The notes: generated by a model from the letters alone, not told the origin. A stretch of DNA of 64,000 bases from Megaleporinus macrocephalus (GCA_021613375.1 CM038715.1:2343378-2407377), one strand, 5' to 3'. Counted from the stretch's first letter, positions 34,571-46,700 are shown. A program made the numbers and translations.

Positions 34571-35260
34571 CCCTTACAAAAAAGAAGTTTATTTAAGTGT
34601 ACCACTAGTATACTTCTTTTAATTGAGTATGCTTTCAGTTTACCTTTTATGTACTTCTCAGTGATACACTAAACGCAGTTATACTTAAGTATGCTGGGGT
34701 TATACTGACAAGAGTAGAGCAGTCTGAAGACATTTGGCATTTACTTGTACTTAATCTTTTGATTGAGATAGTAGAGGTAAATATCCTTGCTCTGCACAAA
34801 AACACTTCCAGTAGAATATTGATTTAAAATTTGATTTTTAAAGATACAAATATGTTTCTTAATCTGAGTGTGTCTTGTTTATTTTACGTGTGTCCACTGG
34901 TGAGTAAGTAAACATTGTTAAGTTCTATTTTAGGTAGAAAAAAAAAACTTAAACCTAGTCATATACTTTAGTACAACAATAATATAAGTATTATGTTAAA
35001 TTCACTTAAGGAAAACTTACAAGCTAGTAAACTAACAGTAAACCCTTAAGATTACTTTTAGTGTAGTTACAGTACAAAAGATGTAAACTAGTTTATACTT
35101 GGTTTACTACTCTTACACTTAAAGTGGCCAATATAGTCCCAAGAAGTATTAAAATAGTACATATACGAGTGTACTACTAGTACAATGACATTAGTATAGT
35201 AACTACATAAAGTATACTTAATAAAATGAACTTTAAGTATACTTATTTTCTGTAAGGGTA
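34571..35260. mobile_element. MITE with TACCCTTACA ends, rich in AAGTATACTT words
   Basis: Ends are inverted: atacccttacaaaaaagaag on the left and ...tgtaagggta on the right, exact over 10 bp and weaker inward. The interior contains many near-palindromic AAGTATACTT / AGTATACTT words and no coding frame. TA at both ends could be a Tc1/mariner-type target. Confidence 0.55.
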
Positions 35261-35375
35261 AACCAACAGACCAACTATGAGGTTTACTCTCGCTAACATA
35301 ATTGACTAGCGGCGGTGCGCTATCGGCTACAAACACTGCTCAAAACTTTTTGTGCAGCAAAATTTCATTCAGATA

Positions 35376-35379
<4 letters not shown>

Positions 35380-35459
<80 letters not shown>
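35380..35459. repeat. (TG)n microsatellite, 80 bp
   Basis: Uninterrupted TG repeat of about 40 dinucleotides ending in tgcgtgcacac. It has Z-DNA-forming potential. Frames over it are repeat-driven. Confidence 0.98.
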
Positions 35460-35462
<3 letters not shown>

Positions 35463-35871
35463 CACACGCTGCAAGCAGGACCATTACTCCCAGCGGCTGT
35501 TGTCAGTGTAATGTTGTTGTGAACACAGATGCTGGTTGCTAGGTGACCTGTGGGTTCAGACGGCGTCTGGCTCTTGCGAGAGTTTAGCACGTTTATTCTT
35601 ACATCAGCCTAGGAGCCTTGATCTCACACACTCCTCCCATCAGCACTCAGAACAGCATCCAGAAAACATGAGGCGATGACCTTTCTCACTTCAACGTGAG
35701 TGATAAACACAAAGCTCACACCCACAGTCCTGTTCTGGTCAACACTCTCCGCAATGAGGTCTTCTGTTCGTTCATAACAGGAGATTATTTCCCTTTACAC
35801 TCTGTTTCAGGAATTCAGGATAAATTACATTATAGCCAATTTAGAGATTCTGTCAGATTCTATCAGTGTCA

Positions 35872-35872
35872 C

Positions 35873-35910
<38 letters not shown>
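35872..35910. repeat. (GA)n microsatellite
   Basis: Uninterrupted AG/GA tract. Confidence 0.95.
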
Positions 35911-36084
35911 AAAACGATGAATACAATAGAAATCAGTAGAGGTGGAGAAAAGTAGTGCTCATCAGTGTTGAGAAAATTAAGTATCATATGTTGTACTTTT
36001 TATACGTAGGTCTTTACTTATTTATGCTGATCGTATTGTCTCTGATTCCCAGAGGATAAACATTTTTATTTATATAGTTTAATG

Positions 36085-36599
36085 TACAATACTGTGCAAA
36101 AGTTTTAGGCATTTGGAGACTTTGTATTTAAAAAGCTATTTTTCTAAAAAAAAGTTTTCGTTTGCTCAGCAAACCCTTTTTTTTATTTTCATACAGTATT
36201 AATATAGTATGTAGTAGTTTTACATACATCAGTGTGTTTATTTAACCCTTTCCAACCTTCATTCCAGTATTATTATCAGTTCTCATCTAATACCTGCTTT
36301 GACTGCTCAGTACTTCATTAAGCTAAATCAAGATTTGCTGCTGAAGGAACTGAACACATTCATACAATGTCTGGGGCGTCCAGGAGAAATCTGGAACCTA
36401 ACTTTGTTCTTCAAACTGGATCAAGATCTGATCTACTTCTCTCACAATAACATATTCATCTTACTCTCTATTGTATTATACTCCTTTATATTAGTTCTAA
36501 TGATATCTGGTGTTTTTACTGGTGACGATATGCTTATTGCTTAGATAAAGGGTTTTAATCAGTGAGCGTAGGTGCCCAAGATTTTTACACGGTGGTGTA
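36085..36599. mobile_element. Tc1/mariner-like MITE, copy 2
   Basis: Left end tacaatactgtgcaaaagtt and inverted right end tacaccaccgtgtaaaaatc match at about 19 of 27 positions, with TA at both borders. The body is collinear with 27420-27891. The plus frame at 36299-36544 is part of the element body and shows no transposase motif. Confidence 0.7.
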
Positions 36600-36690
36600 A
36601 AAAGTTTGACTTTCTGTCACTTCTTCCTCCAAAACCCGTTTGTCCACCTGATTCGCCCCAATTTTTGATCCAAATAAAAAAAAAAATCAG

Positions 36691-36965
36691 TTTAGAATTA
36701 GCCACGTGTGTTTGCACACAGTGGAATTTGACCTCTGCATTTAACCCGTCCGTGTAGTGACACACCCACATATACACACACACTAGGGGCAGTGAGCACA
36801 CGTGCCCGGAGTGGTGGGCAGCCCTATCTAGGGCACCCGGGGAGCAGTTGGGGTTAGGTGCCTTGCTCAAGGGCACCTCAGTCGTGACCTACTGGTCCCA
36901 GAGATCAAACTCGCACCCTTCCAGTCACAAGACCGGATCCCTAACCTTCGGGCCACGACTGCCCC
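36691..36965 (-). mobile_element. tRNA-derived SINE family 1, normal-length copy
   Basis: Read on minus, it starts ggggcagtcgtggcccgaag (A-box region), has a B-box-like gagtttgatctc, then gcccttgagcaaggcaccta and the conserved tail words ggttaaatgcagaggtc, ending in a short ttctaaa tail. The internal segment cacccacatatacacacaca...ctaggggcagtg occurs once here but is expanded in the next copy. It is a transcriptionally dead-looking relic: the B box differs from GGTTCGANNCC. Confidence 0.8.
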
Positions 36966-37280
36966 AAACAAAATTAGGACCAGGGAACAGCAGTGTGTGC
37001 TTCTGTGTGTGTGTGTGTGTGCCAGAGGACTTGTGGTGCCAGCTCACTGAAGAGGAGTTCTCAGTGAACGTGTTGGTCATTTGTAATTAGCACACGCGTT
37101 GAGTGGAGTTTCCTTTTACACAGCCTGTCCGAGGCCCAGGTCATTCTGCACAGACCACTGGCAGACCCAGATTACTCCACCTGTGAACAGACTGTCAGTC
37201 AGATCCGACTCGGAATCGCTTATTAAACAGTATATTTCACACACAAGGAGTGTGATTAAAATGAATCCCTCCTCCTCCGC
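36966..37280. other. Intron 2 stretch between SINEs
   Basis: A short TG tract near 37006-37021. Otherwise nothing recognised. Confidence 0.5.
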
Positions 37281-39556
37281 TTTAGAATTTTAGAATTTAA
37301 AATTTAGAATTAGAATTAGCCACATGGATTTGACCTCGCATTTAACCCATCTGTGCAGTGAAACACCCACATATACACACACTAGTGAACATACACACAT
37401 ATACACACACACTAGTGAACATACTAGGGGGCAGTAAAACACCCACATATACACACACACTAGTGAACATACACACTAGGGGTCAGTGAAACACCCACAT
37501 ATACACACACACTAGTGAACATACACACTAGGGGGCAGTGAAACACCCACATGTACACACACAAGTGGACATACACACTAGGGGGCAGTGAAACACCCCC
37601 ATATACACACACTAGTGAACATGCACACTACGGGGCTGTGAAACACCCACATATACACACACACTAGTGAACATACACACTAGGGGGCAGTGAAACACCC
37701 CCATATACACACACTAGTGAACATACACATCAGGGGTCAGGGAAACACCCACATATACACACACACTAGCAAACATACACACTAGGGGGCAGTGAAACAC
37801 CCACATGTACACACACAAGTGGACATACACACTAGGGGGCAGTGAAACACCCCCATATACACACACTAGTGAACATGCACACTAGGGGGCTGTGAAACAC
37901 CCACATATACACACACACTAGTGAACATACACACTAGGGGGCAGTAAAACACCCAGATATACACACACTAGTAAACATACACACTAGGGGGCAGTAAAAC
38001 ACCCAGATATACACACACACTAGTGAACATACACACTAGGGGGCAGTGTAAAACCCACATATATACACACACCAGTGAACATACACACTAGGGCGCAGTG
38101 AAACACCCCCATATACACATACTAGTGAACATACACACTAGGGGTCAGGGAAACACCCACATATACACACACACTAGTGAACATACACACTAGGGGGCAG
38201 TGAAACACCCCCATATACACATACTAGTGAACATACACACTAGGGGTCAGGGAAACACCCACATATACACACACACTAGTGAACATACACACTAGGGGGC
38301 AGTGAAACACCCCCATATACACACACAAGTGAACATACACACTAGGGGGCAGTGAAACACCCAGATATACACACACTAGTAAACATACACACTAGGGGGC
38401 AGTAAAACACCCAGATATACACACACTAGTAAACATGCACACTAGGGGGCTGTGAAACACCCACATATACACACACACTAGTGAACATACACACTAGGGG
38501 GCAGTAAAACACCCAGATATACACACACTAGTAAACATACACACTAGGGGGCAGTAAAACACCCAGATATACACACACACTAGTGAACATACACACTAGG
38601 GGGCAGTGTAAAACCCACATATATACACACACCAGTGAACATACACACTAGGGCGCAGTGAAACACCCCCATATACACATACTAGTGAACATACACACTA
38701 GGGGTCAGGGAAACACCCACATATACACACACACTAGTGAACATACACACTAGGGGGCAGTGAAACACCCCCATATACACATACTAGTGAACATACACAC
38801 TAGGGGTCAGGGAAACACCCACATATACACACACACTAGTGAACATACACACTAGGGGGCAGTGAAACACCCCCATATACACACACAAGTGAACATACAC
38901 ACTAGGGGGCAGTGAAACACCCAGATATACACACACTAGTAAACATACACACTAGGGGGCAGTAAAACACCCAGATATACACACACTAGTAAACATACAC
39001 ACTAGGGGGCAGTAAAACACCCAGATATACACACACACTAGTGAACATACACACTAGGGGGCAGTGAAACACCCACCTATACACACACACTAGTGAACAT
39101 ACACACTGGGGGCAGTGAAACACCCACATATACACACACACTAGTGAACATACACACTAGGGGGCAGTGAAAAACCCACATATACACACACTAGTGAACA
39201 TACACACTAGGGGGCAGTGAAACACTCACATATGCACACACTAGTGAACATATACACTATGGGTCAGGGAAACACCCACACATACACACACACTAGTGAA
39301 CATACACACTAGGGGGCAGTGAAACACCCCCATATACTCATACTAGTGAACATACACACTAGGGGTCAGGGAAACACCCACATATACACACACACTAGTT
39401 AACATACACAGTAGGAGGCAGTGAGCACACGTGCCCAGAGCGGTGGGCAGCCCTATCCACGGCGCCTGGGGAGCAGTTGAGGTCAGTCGTGGCCTGCCGG
39501 TCCCGGGAATCAAACCAGCGACCTTCTGGACCTAACCTTCGGGCCACGACTGCCCC
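37281..39556 (-). mobile_element. tRNA-derived SINE family 1, copy swollen to 2.3 kb
   Basis: The same SINE as at 36691-36965 and in the same orientation. The head is at 39420-39556 (ends gggccacgactgcccc), and the tail at 37281-37360 (gaattagccacatggattt, gcatttaacccatctgtgc). Between them, the single internal cacccacatatacaca segment has become a 2.06-kb tandem array. The head has lost the ccttgagcaagg phrase present in the short copy (gttgaggtcagtcgtggcct). Target-site duplication not resolved. Confidence 0.8.
37360..39425. repeat. Minisatellite of about 52-bp units inside the SINE
   Basis: The unit reads cagtgaaacacccacatata, cacacacactagtgaacat, then acacactaggggg, with 50- and 52-bp variants from CA-number changes. 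A marker unit (gcagtgtaaaacccac) occurs at 38044 and 38604, 560 bp apart, and its neighbours are duplicated in the same order. This indicates a 560-bp higher-order repeat. The first copy corresponds to the segment that every normal SINE copy has once. Confidence 0.95.
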
Positions 39557-40112
39557 TGTATAAGGGAGAACTATTTACTATTTACTATACAGCAGTAAAA
39601 ACACATCATCAGTCGCATAAACAAACAGATGTTAGGCGTGTGAGAGACTAAAGTTTGTTTCTTTTTTTATAGCTGTTGACATTTGATAAACACTTTGAAA
39701 AGTTCAGGGAAGCACAACAAAATACAATCTTGACTGAACAGCAGGTAGAATTTCTGGCTGACGGTTGCAGAAACCAGTCGTGACCAGTCTGGTTTTGCTG
39801 TATATGAGCAGTAAATGCATGAAGGTCTTAGTTTTCAGCTGTACAGTGCACTGGTCTCTAGAGTTTCACATTCAGTGGCTCAGCTGCCTCTCTGTCGAGG
39901 AATTAGCAAAAGACTTGCAGTGCATTACAGTATATTTTCTTATTATCTCACTTTAATTAGTGCGTAGTTATAAAATAATATAATTATAATTCCCTGAAAA
40001 TCACTCTCAGATTTAATTTTATGATTTAGACACTAGGAGACTAATGGCTGTCGTATGTATTGGTGCCAGAAATAGTGATCAGTATCACTATGCATGGAAA
40101 AGCGTTCCAGTG
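39557..40112. other. Intron 2 stretch, nothing recognised
   Basis: No gene or repeat family recognised. Confidence 0.5.
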
Positions 40113-40444
40113 TTAAGGAATGTAGCTGTTTCTGAATTCCTTTTTTATTCTCAGGGAATGTGATAAGGTAGGTCTCGGTCCTAACCGATCACCATCCTTC
40201 TAGAGACACCAGCCAAAGACACTTTCTTCAAAAAAGTATTAAAAAAAGATCCATAATGGACTGGAAACTGGTACTTACCTGTATTTTTAGGGACTGGCAG
40301 CGTACGGGCCACCCAGCTTTTATTGTCTGTACAGGACTTGGGAAAATCGCTGGTGCAGGGGGGATCCAGTGTACCTGGGAACAGAAAAAACATTTATTGT
40401 GACATTTTATGAATTAATTAAAGTACTGTACTTACCTGTAACAT
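40113..40444 (-). other. Candidate small spliced minus-strand transcript
   Basis: A central exon-like block (40279-40374, 96 nt) has a textbook acceptor (tttctgttcccag|) and donor (cag|gtaagtacc) on the minus strand. Upstream, ATG TTA CAG|gtaagtac ends at 40436. Downstream, ggtgtctctag|aag starts at 40199 and runs open to a TAA at 40113. Joining them would give a 63-residue frame in phase 0 throughout. The sequence matches no family I recognise. The first intron would be only 61 nt, shorter than is usual in fish, and the central block is also open in a second frame, so chance is a serious alternative. No domain, signal peptide or membrane segment is evident. Confidence 0.18.
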
Positions 40445-40577
40445 GAGAGAACAATAGCATGCTATAAAATATTAAATTATGTATACATGTGGCTGTTTCT
40501 GTTATAAGTTTTAGTGGAAGATCTACCCTGTGCTGTGTATATATGCTTTGTGGTTTAGTCCAGACCGGCTAACAGGG

Positions 40578-40585
40578 TATATAAG
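40578..40585 (+). promoter_or_regulatory. Isolated TATATAAG box, possibly LTR-derived
   Basis: A perfect TATATAAG is followed within about 90 bp by aataaa (about 40666), with GC-richer sequence between (gacgagagagtgacgacg). That spacing suits the U3-R of a small solo LTR. Terminal TG...CA and a short target duplication were not confirmed. Confidence 0.25.
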
Positions 40586-40729
40586 AGGCTGGAAGACGAG
40601 AGAGTGACGACGGGTAGGAAAACAGTGTGGTGTTGGCCGAGTGATACGACTCGAGAGACTAAAAAAATAAACTAAAAGCGAAAATATGTTGTTTGTGGTG
40701 TAAAGGTTTTTTTTGGTTTTTCGTTGTGC

Positions 40730-41589
40730 AAGCAATAGAATTGCACAAATTGAGAACGTCCTCGCAGCCATTTGTGAATGTTTTATTCTCACTTCCCCGC
40801 TTTTTAAATAAGATACTTCACGACCACCTGACTCACATTACCACAGGGAAGAATATGGCTAGTGCAGTTGTGCAGCTTTGTAATTTTACTGTAGTTAAAC
40901 TGTAATATTTAACTGTTCCAATGTTCTACTTATTTTTCTGTTTCTGTAACTTTGAGATTTTGTAATTAAAATGAAAAATGCTTAATTATTTTGGGCATAA
41001 TCTGAGCAAATCGCCTGCCCATGACATTGTCTGAAAATGTAATGATGAGTCTCTCTTTGCAGTAGAAAAAAAATAATAAAGTTGACATTTTGGAAATATT
41101 AATTATTCCTACTACTTATTTGGTGATATTTACAGTATTATATCACAGGACTGGGCAATATGATGATATCTATTGTTATCATAGTAAATTAGGATACATT
41201 ACATCACCATATGCTTTTCTGGGCATCATGGATATAATCAAGTAGTGCAGCGTTGGGCGTTAAATGTTGAATACAAATCATTGTTTTCATAGTTTTTGAT
41301 CTAATTTTCATTCTAGAAGCACTTGTGGTTACTTTCTGTTTGTTTCTGCCTAGCTGATGCCAGAACAAAATACATTTCATGGCATACTGTGTTTTGTGAA
41401 TTGTATAATTTGTGTGTATTTCACAGTAATATTTTTGGTGGTGTTGTTTTAGTAGTTAATTTGGGTTTAAACTTTTTCATAAGCTTTTATTCTTGCTCTT
41501 ACATGCTGGATGACATGGGAGTAACATCATTCTTATAGAATGACCTCACAGCAGCCACAGGGGGATATGTGGTGTTATTTGCACAGGAA

Positions 41590-41627
<38 letters not shown>

Positions 41628-42033
41628 TTCCAACATGCGGTGTACTCTCCCAACCTCATTTGTTATGTAAAGCGGGTAGCGACCAGATACCGATACTGTT
41701 TTTGTTTCTGGAAGGTTTAGATAGCTGTCTGGCAGATCGATAGGATGTACTGAGAAGGAATCTGCGAAAGAGCTGCCTGTTCTTGTTCTGAGCAGACCAT
41801 GAAAACATGACAGTATTATTCAGAGCTGCTGGGACTGAATTACTTCACACAGAGTGGACCCACCCGAACCCCGCTCCAAGCACGTGAGCCCTGACTCAGA
41901 GCACCCTCACATGGATTTCTGAGCAGTGCTAATAAACAGATCCATGTGCAAGAATACGGAGCACCTGTCCTGTTTTTATTTAACGAAGGAGGAGAGGTGA
42001 AATAGGACCAGGGTCTGGAATGGCATACTCTCT
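40730..42033. other. Intron 2 stretch with (TG)n
   Basis: (TG)n at 41591-41626. Near 41147 the words gactgggcaatatgatgata resemble the left end of the hAT-like family at 48391. No gene recognised. Confidence 0.45.
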
Positions 42034-43400
42034 GTGGCCACAAGTATGTAGAAACCCATCACACTTCACAGAGCAGGAGAATTTGTATGGAGTTGGCGCC
42101 CCATTGTGACTATGGCAGCCCCCATTCTTCTGGGAAGACTTTCCTCAAGATTGAGGACTGAGGGAATCTGTGCCCATGAAGTCAAATCAAATCTAATTAA
42201 ATTTATTTGTATAGCACTTTTAACAACTGATGTCGTCACAAAGCAGTTTTACAGGAATTTAGTGATTAGAAAAGTTCAATAGAACATCAATAAGCATGAG
42301 AAGAGAATAACAACACAGAAGGAGATCATAGAAATCATAGGAAAAACATAGAAACCCCCCGGAGAGCAAGCCATAGGCGACAGTGGCGAGGAGAAACTCC
42401 CTCAGAGCTGGAGGAAGAAACCTTGGGAGGAACCAAGACTCACTAGGGGGGCACCATCCTCCTCTGATCAGACTACTCAAACAGTACTAATATACTGACT
42501 GTACCACCTTATACTTCTGTTCAGCTGCTCAGGTGTGCTTATATAATTATAATATAATATCACTATGATGACTTGACTTGATGAGTCAGAGTGATGAAGA
42601 AGGTAATGAAGGTAGAAGGTTAGTGGAAACTAGTTAGAGTCCATGTTCATTTAAATAGAGTCTGTAGTGAAGGTTAGGCAGCTAGTCTGAGGCGAGGTAG
42701 CTGGTACGACACGGGTAACAGTAGGGCCCGACAATCAGTCTGGTGGGTGACTTGGGTGGCAGTGGAACCTGGCGGCCAGTCTTCCATCAGTCTTCATGAA
42801 GTCAAAAGAGCTTTTATAAGTACCCTGACCTCTGAAGCTCCTCCACACCAGACTTGTCAAACCATGTCTTTATATGAAGCTCACTTTGTGCACAGGGGTA
42901 CAGTCATGCTGAAACAGGAAAGGGTCTTCCTCAAACTGCTCCCCACAAAGTTAAAAGCATATTATTGTCCACTGGCTCTGTATGCTGTAACATTAACATT
43001 ACTCTTCACTGGAACTGAGAGGGGGAGCTCAAACCCTGAAAACCAGGCCCAGACTATATCTTTCTTCCACCAAACTTTACAGTTGGCACTATGCATCTCC
43101 TGCCCTTTATATATTTGTCCGCTACTCCAGAGTCCAGCAGTGGCATGTTTTGACACCATCTCAGCTGACACTTATCATTGTGCAAAGTGATCTAAGGTCT
43201 TGTGAGCAGTTGCTCTGTTTTGGAAAGCCATTTATAAGTTCTTGTGCTGAAGTTGCTTCCTGAGTAGTTGAAATTCTGTAGTGAGCATGGTCTTGTGCAT
43301 TCATGGCACTTCTGTTTCACAATAATAGCACTTTCAGTTGAGCAGGGCAGACCTAGCAGAACTATGAAAGATCCAGCAGAACTGAGAAAATTGCATGACT
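42034..43400 (-). mobile_element. Tc1-like non-autonomous element split by a retroposon
   Basis: The left part (42034-42186: ggccacaagtatgtagaaac, ggagttggcgccccattgtg, cttctgggaagactttcct) and the right part (42807 to about 43400: aaaagagcttttataagt, gttcttgtgctgaagttgct, tcacaataatagcactttca) are the two halves of one common fish DNA transposon. The halves are separated by the insertion at 42187-42794. A 147-codon plus frame (42747-43190) crosses the junction and is not a gene. Confidence 0.6.
42187..42794 (-). mobile_element. Retroposed fish repeat with exact 12-bp TSD
   Basis: Flanked by catgaagtcaaa at 42175-42186 and 42795-42806, exact over 12 bp. It contains the widespread fish phrases atttgtatagcacttttaac, acaaagcagttttacagga, ggcgaggagaaactccctca and gaaaccttgggaggaacca. 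The left side is a short repetitive tail (tcaaatctaatt; gatttga units on minus), so it was probably inserted by target-primed reverse transcription in minus orientation. LINE-tail or SINE status is unresolved. Confidence 0.75.
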
Positions 43401-43749
43401 GTGTTCTTAGAGTTTACACCATCAAAATCTCATGAACTATAAATGTTCTATAAAATAAGTGACTATCAGTCTTATCCTTACACTGTTATGATTGATGATG
43501 GCCCTAAGTTGGAACTGTACACTGCATTCTTAAAGTGTATACTGTGTATGCAGCCAGCAATTAGGTTGCTAATTACTACATTATTTAACGATAACTAGAG
43601 GACTTATTTGTAAATTGTGACAATAGAAGGTTTCAGAATAAGTGAAGAATGAGAACATTTCATTAAGATACCATACTTTATAAGTTATTGGCTTGATAAG
43701 ATACGATTGGGCTCCATAAGAAGTAATTTTGTTTGTTTAACAGAAAATT
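43401..43749. other. Intron 2 stretch, nothing recognised
   Basis: No gene or repeat family recognised. Confidence 0.5.
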
Positions 43750-43760
43750 AAATAAAGTAC

Positions 43761-46700
43761 GGCAGCACGTGGTGTAGTGGTTAGTATGGTGGTGTAGTGG
43801 TTAGTATGGTGGTGTAGTGGTTAGTATGGTGGTGTAGTGGTCAGTATGGTGGTGTAGTGGTTAGTATGGTGGTGTAGTGGTTAGTATGGTGGTGTAGTGG
43901 TTAGTATGGTGGTGTAGTGGTCAGTATGGTGGTGTAGTGGTTAGTACGGTGGTGTAGTGGTTAGTACGGTGGTGTAGTGGTTAGTATGGTGGTGTAGTGG
44001 TTAGTATGGTGGTGTAGTGGTCAGTATGGTGGTGTAGTGGTTAGTACGGTGGTGTAGTGGTTAGTATGGTGGTGTAGTGGTTAGTACGGTGGTGTAGTGG
44101 TCAGTATGGTGGTGTAGTGGTTAGTATGGTGGTGTAGTGGTTAGTATGGTGGTGTAGTGGTTAGTATGGTGGTGTAGTGGTCAGTATGGTGGTGTAGTGG
44201 TTAGTACGGTGGTGTAGTGGTTAGTATGGTGGTGTAGTGGTTAGTACGGTGGTGTAGTGGTCAGTATGGTGGTGTAGTGGTTAGTATGGTGGTGTAGTGG
44301 TTAGTACGGTGGTGTAGTGGTTAGTACGGTGGTGTAGTGGTCAGTACGGTGGTGTAGTGGTCAGTACGGTGGTGTAGTGGTTAGTATGGTGGTGTAGTGG
44401 TCAGTATGGTGGTGTAGTGGTTAGTATGGTGGTGTAGTGGTTAGTACGGTGGTGTAGTGGTCAGTACGGTGGTGTAGTGGTCAGTACGGTGGTGTAGTGG
44501 TTAGTATGGTGGTGTAGTGGTCAGTATGGTGGTGTAGTGTTTAGTATGGTGGTGTAGTGGTTAGTATGGTGGTGTAGTGGTCAGTACGGTGGTGTAGTGG
44601 TCAGTATGGTGGTGTAGTGGTCAGTATGGTGGTGTAGTGGTTAGTATGGTGGTGTAGTGGTTAGTATGGTGGTGTAGTGGTCAGTACGGTGGTGTAGTGG
44701 TTAGTATGGTGGTGTAGTGGTCAGTATGGTGGTGTAGTGGTTAGTATGGTGGTGTAGTGGTCAGTACGGTGGTGTAGTGGTTAGTATGGTGGTGTAGTGG
44801 TCAGTATGGTGGTGTAGTGGTCAGTATGGTGGTGTAGTGGTCAGTACGGTGGTGTAGTGGTCAGTACGGTGGTGTAGTGGTCAGTATGGTGGTGTAGTGG
44901 TTAGTATGGTGGTGTAGTGGTTAGTATGGTGGTGTAGTGGTCAGTACGGTGGTGTAGTGGTCAGTATGGTGGTGTAGTGGTTAGTATGGTGGTGTAGTGG
45001 TTAGTATGGTGGTGTAGTGGTTAGTATGGTGGTGTAGTGGTCAGTATGGTGGTGTAGTGGTCAGTATGGTGGTGTAGTGGTTAGTATGGTGGTGTAGTGG
45101 TTAGTACGGTGGTGTAGTGGTCAGTATGGTGGTGTAGTGGTCAGTACGGTGGTGTAGTGGTCAGTATGGTGGTGTAGTGGTTAGTACGGTGGTGTAGTGG
45201 TCAGTACGGTGGTGTAGTGGTCAGTACGGTGGTGTAGTGGTCAGTACGGTGGTGTAGTGGTCAGTACGGTGGTGTAGTGGTTAGTATGGTGGTGTAGTGG
45301 TTAGTATGGTGGTGTAGTGGTTAGTATGATGGTGTAGTGGTCAGTATGGTGGTGTAGTGGTTAGTACGGTGGTGTAGTGGTTAGTACGGTGGTGTAGTGG
45401 TCAGTACGGTGGTGTAGTGGTTAGTATGGTGGTGTAGTGGTTAGTATGGTGGTGTAGTGGTCAGTATGGTGGTGTAGTGGTCAGTATGGTGGTGTAGTGG
45501 TCAGTATGGTGGTGTAGTGGTTAGTAGGGTGGTGTAGTGGTCAGTATGGTGGTGTAGTGGTTAGTATGGTGGTGTAGTGGTTAGTATGGTGGTGTAGTGG
45601 TCAGTATGGTGGTGTAGTGGTTAGTATGGTGGTGTAGTGGTTAGTACGGTGGTGTAGTGGTCAGTATGGTGGTGTAGTGGTCAGTACGGTGGTGTAGTGG
45701 TCAGTACGGTGGTGTAGTGGTTAGTATGGTGGTGTAGTGGTCAGTATGGTGGTGTAGTGGTTAGTATGGTGGTGTAGTGGTTAGTATGGTGGTGTAGTGG
45801 TTAGTACGGTGGTGTAGTGGTTAGTACGGTGGTGTAGTGGTTAGTATGGTGGTGTAGTGGTCAGTATGGTGGTGTAGTGGTTAGTAGGGTGGTGTAGTGG
45901 TCAGTATGGTGGTGTAGTGGTTAGTATGGTGGTGTAGTGGTTAGTATGGTGGTGTAGTGGTCAGTATGGTGGTGTAGTGGTTAGTATGGTGGTGTAGTGG
46001 TTAGTACGGTGGTGTAGTGGTCAGTATGGTGGTGTAGTGGTCAGTACGGTGGTGTAGTGGTCAGTACGGTGGTGTAGTGGTTAGTATGGTGGTGTAGTGG
46101 TTAGTATGGTGGTGTAGTGGTTAGTATGGTGGTGTAGTGGTCAGTATGGTGGTGTAGTGGTTAGTAGGGTGGTGTAGTGGTCAGTATGGTGGTGTAGTGG
46201 TTAGTATGGTGGTGTAGTGGTTAGTATGGTGGTGTAGTGGTCAGTATGGTGGTGTAGTGGTTAGTATGGTGGTGTAGTGGTTAGTATGGTGGTGTAGTGG
46301 TTAGTATGGTGGTGTAGTGGTCAGTACGGTGGTGTAGTGGTCAGTACGGTGGTGTAGTGGTTAGTATGGTGGTGTAGTGGTTAGTATGGTGGTGTAGTGG
46401 TTAGTATGGTGGTGTAGTGGTTAGTACGGTGGTGTAGTGGTTAGTATGGTGGTGTAGTGGTTAGTATGGTGGTGTAGTGGTCAGTATGGTGGTGTAGTGG
46501 TCAGCACTGTCTCCTCACAGTAAGATGATCTGGGTTGGATTCCCGGTCCGGGTGGTTCTGTGTGGAGTGTGTATGGTCTCTCTGTGCTTGAGTGGGTTCC
46601 TCCGGGTACAAGCACATGCATGTTAGATTGATTGGTTACTCTAAATTGTTCATAGGTGTTAGTGTGTGAGTGAGTGTTGGCCATGTGATGGACTGGCAAC

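Noticed and set aside
42747..43190. 147-codon plus-strand frame
   Set aside because: It crosses the junction of a retroposon and a Tc1-like element; not a gene.
43771..46510. CRISPR-like regular array, or a tRNA gene cluster
   Set aside because: The units are contiguous with no spacers, and only an A-box half is repeated. There is no cloverleaf; it is a SINE-internal minisatellite.
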